DNA of 6,267 bases from Polaromonas sp. (GTDB taxonomy: Bacteria; Pseudomonadota; Gammaproteobacteria; Burkholderiales; Burkholderiaceae_C): the NCBI GenBank assembly GCA_026786065.1, contig JAJAYS010000362.1, positions 1 through 6,267 on the forward strand. The letters are read 5' to 3'. A program made the translations under genes and the position numbers. Below, piece after piece: positions 1-5,589 of the stretch. The first letter of the stretch is position 1, and every line of letters starts with the position of its first letter. The notes beneath the pieces were generated by a model. The model saw nothing but the letters and a program-made list of their open reading frames with translations, did not search any database and had not been told where the DNA came from.

Positions 1-1454
1 GCGCCAGCCCGACCGCGGCCACCAGCGCGGCGACCGCGCCGCCGCACCTGCTGGTGGTGGACGACGACGCCGACATGCTGCGGCTGCTGACGATCCGCCT
101 CAGCGCAGCGGGCTACCGGGTCAAGGCCGTCACCTCGGCCGAGGCCGCACTGACCGAGTTGCACGTCGAGCGACCGCAACTGGTGCTCAGCGACGTGCGC
201 CTCCCCGGCCGCGACGGCTTGGCGCTGTTCGACGACATTCGCGCCGCCCACCCGTCGCTGCCGGTGATTTTGCTGACGGCCCACGGCACCATTCCCGATG
301 CGGTGCAGGCCACCGAGCGCGGCGTTTTCACCTACCTGACCAAACCCTTCGACGGCAAGGCGCTGCTCGACAAGATCGCCCAGGCGCTGGCGCTGAGCGC
401 GCCCGTCACGGCGGCGGTGCGCGGCAGCCCGCAAGCCTGGCAAAACCAGATCGTCAGCCGTTCCAGCCGCATGGCCGAGGTGCTGGCGGAAGCACGCATG
501 GTGGCGCAGTCGGACGCCAGCGTGTTGATTCGCGGCGAAAGCGGCACCGGCAAAGAGTTGCTCGCGCAGGCCATTCACTTGGCCGGAAGCCGCGCCGCGC
601 AGCCCTTCATTGCCGTCAATTGCGGCGCGATTCCCGAGGCGCTGCTCGAATCCGAGCTGTTCGGCCATGTCAAGGGCGCCTTCACCGACGCCAAGAACAA
701 CCACGAAGGCCTGTTTCAGGCAGCCAGCGGCGGCACGCTGCTGCTTGACGAGATCGGCGACATGCCGCCCGCGCTGCAGGTGAAGCTGCTGCGGGTGCTG
801 CAAGAGCGCGTCGTGCGGCCACTGGGTTCAAGCCAGTCGATTCCGGTCGATGTGCGGGTGATCTCGGCCACCCACCGCGATCTGGACCAGGCGATGGCCG
901 AAGGCCAGTTCCGGGCCGACCTGTATTACCGGCTAAACGTTGTCACGCTGACGCTGCCGCCATTGTCGGAGCGGCGCGAAGACATCGCGCTGCTGGCCAA
1001 CCATTTCCTGCACAAGCTCGCCAGCAAGTACAACACGCGGCTGAGCGGCTTTGCGCCCGAAGCGCTGAAGGCGCTGACGACCGCCGCCTGGCCCGGCAAT
1101 GTGAGGCAGCTCTACAACGTCGTCGAGCAGGTCTGCGCGCTGCTGACGACGCCGCTGGTGCCGTTGGCGCTGGTGCAGCGCGCCTTGCGCTCGCCCAGCG
1201 TGCAGGTGCTCACCTTCGCCGATGCGCGCCAGCGCTTCGAGCGCGATTACCTGGTCGGCCTGCTCAAGCTGACCGATGGCAATGTTGCGGATGCAGCCCG
1301 GCTGGCGGACCGGAACCGCACCGAGTTTTACCGGCTGATGCAAAAGCACGGCCTGACGCCGGGCCACTTCAAGCCCGACACCCTGGCCGGCGCGCCGTCA
1401 CCGGCTTCCCCCGCAGGTCCTCGCCGCCCGGACGCCCAAGACCACGCTGCCTGA
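1..1454 (+). CDS. glrR: GlrR/QseF-type sigma54-dependent response regulator (5' end outside window)
   Basis: This is an NtrC-class transcription activator that, when phosphorylated by its partner kinase (GlrK in enterobacteria), uses ATP to open sigma54-RNA polymerase promoters. The frame is open to the left edge (first whole codon at base 3). GTG at 54 lies inside the first beta strand (LLVVDDD), so the true start is upstream. Numbering from base 54: receiver domain 1-115 with acidic residues D3-D5, phospho-acceptor D47, T75 and K97; AAA+ domain about 133-370 with Walker A GESGTGKE (161-168), Walker B LLLDE (229-233), arginines R287 and R293 in FRADLYYRL, and WPGNVRQL (346-353); Fis-type helix-turn-helix 408-434 containing RNRTEFY. 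From memory, E. coli GlrR aligns along the whole length and shares that recognition-helix core. Two oddities: the sigma54-contact loop reads GAFTDA rather than GAFTGA, and a Pro/Ala-rich tail of about 25 residues extends past the usual end. The general class is certain; the GlrR assignment is strong. Confidence 0.88.
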   Translation, partial: ASPTAATSAATAPPHLLVVDDDADMLRLLTIRLSAAGYRVKAVTSAEAALTELHVERPQLVLSDVRLPGRDGLALFDDIRAAHPSLPVILLTAHGTIPDAVQATERGVFTYLTKPFDGKALLDKIAQALALSAPVTAAVRGSPQAWQNQIVSRSSRMAEVLAEARMVAQSDASVLIRGESGTGKELLAQAIHLAGSRAAQPFIAVNCGAIPEALLESELFGHVKGAFTDAKNNHEGLFQAASGGTLLLDEIGDMPPALQVKLLRVLQERVVRPLGSSQSIPVDVRVISATHRDLDQAMAEGQFRADLYYRLNVVTLTLPPLSERREDIALLANHFLHKLASKYNTRLSGFAPEALKALTTAAWPGNVRQLYNVVEQVCALLTTPLVPLALVQRALRSPSVQVLTFADARQRFERDYLVGLLKLTDGNVADAARLADRNRTEFYRLMQKHGLTPGHFKPDTLAGAPSPASPAGPRRPDAQDHAA

Positions 1455-1495
1455 CACCCCGTCGCAAAAGGGGAGCGCTGGCCACGTCGAATTGC

Positions 1496-1513
1496 CGTCG
1501 CTGCACAGCGACA
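1496..1513. promoter_or_regulatory. Candidate GlrR operator 1 (one mismatch)
   Basis: CGTC-N10-GACA differs in one base from TGTC-N10-GACA, the motif I recall for GlrR sites at E. coli glmY. It shares 14 of 18 bases with site 2, differing only in the four central bases (GTCGCTG-N4-GCGACAA, 1497-1514 and 1562-1579). Its centre lies about 204 bases before the predicted opgG transcription start, within the usual range of sigma54 enhancers. The wider sequence can also fold into a hairpin (TTGCC 1492-1496 with GGCAA 1515-1519, and GTCGCT with AGCGAC inside). An alternative role as a weak glrR terminator is possible, but no good T-run follows. Confidence 0.5.
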
Positions 1514-1516
1514 AGG

Positions 1517-1529
1517 CAAGTGCTTGATT
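1517..1529 (-). promoter_or_regulatory. Candidate IHF site between GlrR sites 1 and 2
   Basis: CAAGTGCTTGATT fits the reverse complement of the IHF consensus WATCAANNNNTTR at every fixed position. The side of the site where IHF usually contacts AT-rich DNA (1530-1544) is AT-rich in an otherwise GC-rich region. IHF bends DNA so that an upstream-bound activator can touch sigma54 polymerase, and IHF is known to assist the E. coli glmY promoter. The consensus is short and degenerate, so position is the main support. Confidence 0.45.
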
Positions 1530-1560
1530 GTTAAAGGTATTTTTCATCTGCGCAAAATTT

Positions 1561-1578
1561 TGTCGCTGTCTGGCGACA
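1561..1578. promoter_or_regulatory. Candidate GlrR operator 2 (exact TGTC-N10-GACA)
   Basis: The sequence matches TGTC-N10-GACA exactly and is the core of a longer inverted repeat: TTTGTCGC (1559-1566) and GCGACAAA (1573-1580) are perfect 8-base arms around six bases, extended by AAA/TTT outside. With equal base use, an exact match is expected about 0.004 times in a region of this size. It lies about 139 bases before the predicted opgG transcription start. The neighbouring gene encodes a GlrR with the same recognition-helix core as the E. coli protein, so binding by the adjacent regulator is the simplest reading. Confidence 0.65.
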
Positions 1579-1614
1579 AATTTCGGGTGAAAACCCTGAT
1601 TTTTGAAGAATCGG

Positions 1615-1632
1615 TGCCATAAAGGCTGGACA
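1615..1632. promoter_or_regulatory. Candidate GlrR operator 3 (one mismatch, weak)
   Basis: TGCC-N10-GACA matches the GlrR motif at 7 of 8 fixed bases and is centred about 85 bases before the predicted start. Unlike sites 1 and 2 it has no extended palindrome around it. A one-mismatch hit is expected by chance roughly 0.1 times in this region, so alone it is weak. It is listed because E. coli glmY also carries, as I recall, three GlrR sites. Confidence 0.3.
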
Positions 1633-1650
1633 CCCGACAAAAAACGTGCC

Positions 1651-1663
1651 CAAGCGCTTGATC
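1651..1663 (-). promoter_or_regulatory. Candidate IHF site between GlrR sites and promoter
   Basis: CAAGCGCTTGATC fits the reversed IHF consensus except for the last base (C in place of A/T). It sits between the proposed activator sites and the -24/-12 promoter, the place where IHF normally acts at sigma54 promoters. Its first ten bases are a perfect palindrome (CAAGCGCTTG), so it could instead bind a dimeric regulator. Confidence 0.35.
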
Positions 1664-1682
1664 TACAAGCAGATTTTGACTC

Positions 1683-1697
1683 TGGCACAGGGTTTGC
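1683..1697 (+). promoter_or_regulatory. sigma54 (-24/-12) promoter of opgGH
   Basis: TGGCACAGGGTTTGC contains the -24 element TGGCAC and the -12 element TTGC separated by exactly five bases, so the invariant GG (1684-1685) and GC (1696-1697) have the required ten bases between them. With C1697 at -12, transcription would start near 1709, directly before the opgG ATG at 1710. A sigma54 promoter needs an activator such as the GlrR encoded immediately upstream, and candidate GlrR sites precede it. TTGACT at 1676-1681 resembles a sigma70 -35 element, but no matching -10 follows at normal spacing. Confidence 0.72.
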
Positions 1698-1709
1698 CCC
1701 ACATCCGGG

Positions 1710-3296
1710 ATGTCCCTTCGAATTCCGATTTTCAAGTGCTACTCCGCAAGCCCTGCCCGAAGCCTGCTCACCGCCTTTCTTGCTATTTCTTTTGCAGCAC
1801 TGAGCCACGCAGCAGCGTCGCAAACGCAGCCCGCCTGGAGTTTTGAGGAGCTTGCCGCGCTGGCGCAAAAGCGCGCCCAGGCGGCGTTTTCGGCGCAGAC
1901 CAAACCACTCCCGGCCGAACTGGCCAACCTCGATTACGACGGATACCGCGACATCCGCTACAACCGCGATGCGCCGCTATGGCGCGCCGGCAAACTGCCC
2001 TTCGAGGCCAACTTTTTTCACGTCGGCCGCGAGGTGCTGCCGGTGCGCATCAACGAAGTCGTCGGCGGCGTGCCGCGCCGGATGCGCTACAACCCAGCCG
2101 ACTTCAACTTCGGCAAGAACACGCTGAACCCGCAAAACTGGGGCGACCTCGGCCACGGCGGCCTGCGTATTTTTAGTAACGTCAACGGTCCCGACGTCAA
2201 GGACGAGGCCGCGGTGTTTCAGGGCGCGAGTTATTTCCGCGCACTCGGTGCCGGGCAACGCTACGGCCTGTCGGCACGCGGCCTGGCGGTGGACACGACC
2301 GGCCCAAAGGAAGAATTCCCGACCTTCACCGAATTCTGGCTCGAACGCCCGGCGGCCGACGCGACCCGCGTGACGGTCTATGCCCTGATGGAATCGCAGC
2401 GCATGACCGGCGCCTACCGCTTCGACATCACGCCGGGCCAGCAGACCACCACCGACGTCCGGGCCCGGCTTTTCATGCGCGCCGGCCAACCTCTGATCAG
2501 GACGCTCGGCGTGGCGCCTCTGACCAGCATGTTTTTGTTCGGTGAAAACCAGCCGCAGCGCAGCGACTTCAGACCCGAGGTACATGACTCCGACGGTCTG
2601 ATGCTGGCCACCGGCGACGGCGAATGGCTGTGGCGACCCCTGCAAAACCCGGCTGCCCCGCTGACCACCTCGTTCAGCATGAAAAGCCTCAAAGGCTTCG
2701 GCCTTATGCAGCGCGACCGCAGCTACGGCAACTACGAAGACACCGAGGCGCGCTACGAACTGCGCCCTTCAGCCTGGGTCACGCCGGTCGGCGATTGGGG
2801 TCCGGGCAGGGTCGAGCTGTTCCAGTTTCCGATTCCGGACGAGACGCACGACAACGTCGCCGCCTACTGGGTGCCCGAAAAAATGCCGGCGCCGGGCGAG
2901 GCGCTGGAACTGGCCTGGCGCGTGTCCTGGCAAGGCAAAAACCAGCAGCTCCCGCCCAACGGCTACGTCACGCAATCCCGGCGCGGCAACGGCTTCATTC
3001 CGGCCAACAAGGACGGCTCGCTGCCGCCCAACCAGCCGACCCAATTCACCGTCGATTTCGCCGGACCGGCGCTCGACGCCTTGCTTGAGGACGCACCGGT
3101 CAAGGCGATTGCGACCGCCGACGCCAATGGCCGGATCGTCGAAGCCCTCGCCTACAAGAACCCGGCCAACGGCCACTGGCGCATGACGCTGCGGCTGCAG
3201 CGCACCACGCCAACGCAGCCGGTCGAGCTGCGCGCATTTTTACAGCACGGCGGCAATGCCGTCAGCGAAACCTGGACTTACCTGGTCACACCATGA
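1710..3296 (+). CDS. opgG: Periplasmic glucan biosynthesis protein OpgG (MdoG)
   Basis: OpgG is the periplasmic partner of OpgH in making osmoregulated periplasmic glucans, beta-1,2-linked glucose chains that help with osmotic adaptation and envelope integrity. OpgG/OpgD proteins have been shown to be beta-1,2-glucanases (family GH186). The 528-residue product, slightly longer than E. coli MdoG (511), aligns with it over its full length, including INEV (115-118), GASYFR (172-177), YGLSARGLA (185-193), GVAPLTSMFLFG (267-278), GEWLWRPL (304-311) and LRPSAWVTP (351-359). D381 in DETHDN aligns with E. coli D361, which I recall as the catalytic acid. A Sec signal peptide is visible: basic residues up to R18, a hydrophobic stretch 19-31, and likely cleavage after HAAA (about 36). 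ATG 1710 is the only usable start between the in-frame stop at 1677 and the signal peptide. No Shine-Dalgarno is visible. The gene overlaps opgH by four bases. OpgD is the alternative name, but the opgH partner favours OpgG. Confidence 0.95.
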   Translation: MSLRIPIFKCYSASPARSLLTAFLAISFAALSHAAASQTQPAWSFEELAALAQKRAQAAFSAQTKPLPAELANLDYDGYRDIRYNRDAPLWRAGKLPFEANFFHVGREVLPVRINEVVGGVPRRMRYNPADFNFGKNTLNPQNWGDLGHGGLRIFSNVNGPDVKDEAAVFQGASYFRALGAGQRYGLSARGLAVDTTGPKEEFPTFTEFWLERPAADATRVTVYALMESQRMTGAYRFDITPGQQTTTDVRARLFMRAGQPLIRTLGVAPLTSMFLFGENQPQRSDFRPEVHDSDGLMLATGDGEWLWRPLQNPAAPLTTSFSMKSLKGFGLMQRDRSYGNYEDTEARYELRPSAWVTPVGDWGPGRVELFQFPIPDETHDNVAAYWVPEKMPAPGEALELAWRVSWQGKNQQLPPNGYVTQSRRGNGFIPANKDGSLPPNQPTQFTVDFAGPALDALLEDAPVKAIATADANGRIVEALAYKNPANGHWRMTLRLQRTTPTQPVELRAFLQHGGNAVSETWTYLVTP

Positions 3297-5350
3297 ACAC
3301 CATTCCGAACACCCAGAGCCCAAGCACCTCCTCCGGCACCTTCTCGTCCCGAGCGGGCCGCGATGCGGGGCTCGACGCACCGCACGGGCTGCCGGGTCGC
3401 AGCCAGCTGCGCGAGGAACGCCACCCGAATTCGGTCACCGCGCCGCCGGTCCACCGTGGTTCGATGGCGCCCCGGCCGTGGCGCGGCTTCTGGAATAGTG
3501 TCGGCAATGGGCTGTTGCTACCTTTCGTCAAAGGCCAGGCTGCAACGCAGTGCGGCGACGCCGACAGCGGGCCGCGGGAGCCCTGGCAGCACGCGGCGCG
3601 GCGCCGGCGCACAGTGTTCACTTTGCTGACCGTCATCAGCACGGTGCTGGCGACCGGTCTGTTCATCGACATGCAGCCAGACTACGACAACGCCTGGCTG
3701 CAGCACGGCCAGACGGCGCTGTTCTCCGTGTTGTCGGCCTGGGTCGTCAGCGGCTTCATGACCGCGATGATGGGTTTTTACGTCACACTGCGCGGCGACG
3801 CGCACAGCCTGTCGGCCAAAAAAGTAGCCCACCACAAGCTGGACCCGGCGACGCGCACGGCCATCATCATGCCGATTTGCAATGAAGACGTGCGCACCGT
3901 TTTTGCAGGCCTGCGCGCCACCTGCGAGTCGCTCGCGCTGACCGGCCACCCCGGCCAGTTCGACGTTTTCGTGTTGTCGGACACCGGCAATCCGGGCCTG
4001 CAAAAGGCCGAGCACGCCGCTTGGGAAGCGCTGCGGGCGCAGCTGGCCAGCCAGACCGACCAACCACAGGTCGAGGTTTATTACCGGCTGCGCCAGCGCC
4101 GCACCGACCGCAAGGCCGGCAACGTCGCTGACTTCTGCCGGCGCTGGGGCAAGGACTACAAATACATGGTGGTACTGGACGCCGACAGCGTGATGAGCGG
4201 CGACTGCCTGATTGCGATGACCAAGCTGATGGAAGCCAACCCGAAGGCCGGCATCATCCAGACCGCCACCCAGGCGATCGGCCATGTGACGCTGCATGCA
4301 CGGGCCCAGCAGTTCGCCTCGCGCGTCACCGGCCGGCTGTTTACGCTGGGCATGCAGTACTGGCAGATGGGTGAGTCGCACTACTGGGGTCATAACGCGA
4401 TCATCCGGATCGAGCCTTTCATGCAGCACTGCGCGCTGGCACACATCGAAGGCAGCGGCGGAATGGCCGGCAGCATCATGTCGCACGACTTTGTTGAAGC
4501 GGCACTGATGCGCCGCGCCGGTTACCACGTGTGGCTGGTCGGCGATCTGGTCGGCAGCTACGAGCAGCAACCGCCCGACCTGCTGGCCGAGTTGCAGCGC
4601 GACCGCCGCTGGTGCCAGGGCAACCTGCAGAATTCGCGGCTGATCGTCGAGCCCGGCATTCATGCGGTGCACCGCTCGATGTTTGCGACCGGCGCGATGG
4701 CGTATCTGTCGGCTCCGCTGTGGCTGTGCTTCATGACGCTGGGCACCGCGCTGTGGCTGTCGGGTTCGCCGATGGTGTCCGACTGGAATCTGGTGCCGGG
4801 CGAGCTGATTTCGCTGTGGGCCTGGACGCTGTGCATGCTGTTTTTGCCGCGCATTCTGGGCCTGACGGCAATCCTGATCAAACGCGAGCAGGCTTCCTAC
4901 GGCGGCACGCTGGGCTTGTTGCGCAGCGCCTTGCTTGAAACACTGATCGCGCTGCTGCAAGCGCCGCTGCGGATGCTGGCGCACTCATTATTCGTTGTGG
5001 TCGCGCTGACTGGACTGAAGCTGGAATGGAAGTCGCCGCCGCGCGAAGCCGCCGCAGTGCCGTGGCGCCATGCGCTGCGCCAGTTGGCTCCTATGAGCTT
5101 GGTGGTGATGGCGCTGGCGATTGGCATTGCATGGATCGACGTCAGTGCGCTGACCTGGTTGCTGCCAGTGGGCCTTCCGCTGATCCTGGCGATTCCGATG
5201 ACAGTGCTGACCAGCAAGGTCGGCATTGGCACCGCGATGCGGGCGCAGCAGTTCCTGCTAATTCCGGAAGAGACCAAGTCGCCGGCGGTGCTGCGTCGCG
5301 CCTGGCTGCACTCCAGCCAGAGTAAGACGCCGCAGCTGCGGGCGGCCTGA
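3293..5350 (+). CDS. opgH: Glucan glucosyltransferase OpgH (MdoH)
   Basis: OpgH is an inner-membrane GT2-family glucosyltransferase that builds the beta-1,2-glucan backbone from UDP-glucose and is thought to pass it to the periplasm, where OpgG acts. The cytoplasmic N-terminus (1-105) keeps the family motif SMxPxPWR (58-64). Membrane segments lie near 108-126 and 142-165. The catalytic domain (about 185-460) shows MPICNEDV (193-200), LSDTGNP (228-234), VLDAD (294-298), ESHYWGHNAI (361-370), SHDFVEAALMRRAG (397-410) and the QxxRW motif QRDRRW (435-440). Further membrane segments lie near 466-490, 503-527, 550-575 and 600-640. The ATG overlaps the opgG stop (ATGA, 3293-3296) with no clear Shine-Dalgarno, which points to translational coupling. 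At 685 residues it is much shorter than E. coli MdoH (847): it ends about 27 residues after FLIPEE and lacks the long C-terminal cytoplasmic region, as in some other short OpgH forms. Confidence 0.95.
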   Translation: MNTIPNTQSPSTSSGTFSSRAGRDAGLDAPHGLPGRSQLREERHPNSVTAPPVHRGSMAPRPWRGFWNSVGNGLLLPFVKGQAATQCGDADSGPREPWQHAARRRRTVFTLLTVISTVLATGLFIDMQPDYDNAWLQHGQTALFSVLSAWVVSGFMTAMMGFYVTLRGDAHSLSAKKVAHHKLDPATRTAIIMPICNEDVRTVFAGLRATCESLALTGHPGQFDVFVLSDTGNPGLQKAEHAAWEALRAQLASQTDQPQVEVYYRLRQRRTDRKAGNVADFCRRWGKDYKYMVVLDADSVMSGDCLIAMTKLMEANPKAGIIQTATQAIGHVTLHARAQQFASRVTGRLFTLGMQYWQMGESHYWGHNAIIRIEPFMQHCALAHIEGSGGMAGSIMSHDFVEAALMRRAGYHVWLVGDLVGSYEQQPPDLLAELQRDRRWCQGNLQNSRLIVEPGIHAVHRSMFATGAMAYLSAPLWLCFMTLGTALWLSGSPMVSDWNLVPGELISLWAWTLCMLFLPRILGLTAILIKREQASYGGTLGLLRSALLETLIALLQAPLRMLAHSLFVVVALTGLKLEWKSPPREAAAVPWRHALRQLAPMSLVVMALAIGIAWIDVSALTWLLPVGLPLILAIPMTVLTSKVGIGTAMRAQQFLLIPEETKSPAVLRRAWLHSSQSKTPQLRAA

Positions 5351-5403
5351 GCGGGGGTTAAGGCGCGCGCTATGAAATAAGTAGCTTAAAAAACCCTTTG
5401 ATA

Positions 5404-5432
5404 TTGCGCGTTGGGCCTGCTTGGCGCATAAA
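5404..5432 (+). promoter_or_regulatory. Weak sigma70-like promoter candidate before the kinase gene
   Basis: TTGCGC (5404-5409) and CATAAA (5427-5432) are 17 bases apart, the ideal sigma70 spacing, in one of the few AT-rich parts of the 5351-5589 gap. The -35 matches only three of six consensus bases and the -10 four of six, so support is modest. If real, the leader before the ATG at 5590 would be about 150 bases and would include the inverted repeat at 5494-5511. Confidence 0.22.
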
Positions 5433-5493
5433 AAGTGCCCCGTGTCTCTGCTGTTGTTTTGTGGCCCGGTTACTATGGCGCCGGCCGTCCGAT

Positions 5494-5511
5494 GCGGGTC
5501 TAATGACCCGC
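5494..5511. repeat. Perfect inverted repeat upstream of the kinase gene
   Basis: GCGGGTC and GACCCGC are perfect 7-base arms around TAAT. In RNA this would form a stable hairpin with a four-base loop; in DNA it resembles a dimeric regulator's operator. It is about 80 bases before the kinase ATG. No T-run follows, so it does not look like an intrinsic terminator. Apart from this and the weak promoter candidate, I see nothing identifiable in the 5351-5589 gap. Confidence 0.5.
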
Positions 5512-5589
5512 CCTCCCCGGGAAGTTGCGCAGCCCCACCGCTGCGTCGTGCCATCCAACCCAGGCCCGGCCCTGCGCCGGCCTTGCCTC

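Noticed and set aside
1457..1473. CCCC-N9-GGGG just after the glrR stop as a terminator.
   Set aside because: Only four pairs with a nine-base loop and no T-run.
1479..1495. A second sigma54-like sequence, TGGCC...TTGC.
   Set aside because: There are 12 bases between GG and GC instead of ten, and sigma54 promoters do not tolerate this spacing.
1585..1604. A short hairpin GGGT-GAAA-ACCC followed soon by five T's, as a terminator for glrR.
   Set aside because: The stem has only four pairs, three bases separate it from the T's, and it lies within the proposed regulatory region. A weak terminator cannot be excluded.
1603..1846. Two 66-codon frames on the plus strand (1603-1803 and 1646-1846) across the glrR-opgG gap.
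   Set aside because: They run through the promoter elements and into the opgG signal peptide in other frames, and neither looks like a known protein.
1977..2645. A 222-codon open frame on the minus strand inside opgG.
   Set aside because: It is antisense to conserved OpgG sequence, has no family motif, and is explained by codon bias of the real gene.
3518..4984. A 488-codon open frame on the minus strand inside opgH.
   Set aside because: It lies wholly antisense to a clear OpgH catalytic domain, and its translation is rich in Arg, Gln, His and Ala with no recognisable motif. Long antisense frames are expected in GC-rich coding DNA.
5330..5341. The 12-base palindrome CCGCAGCTGCGG at the end of opgH.
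   Set aside because: It falls within the opgH coding frame and has no loop. In GC-rich coding DNA such a palindrome is unremarkable.
5355..5394. GGGTTAAG...CTTAA...ACCC after opgH as a terminator.
   Set aside because: The arms pair only with a bulge around a loop of over 20 bases, and only TTT follows. No convincing opgGH terminator is visible.
5422..5438. TGGCGC...GTGC before the kinase gene as a sigma54 promoter.
   Set aside because: The GG-GC spacing is 12 bases and the -12 element is poor.
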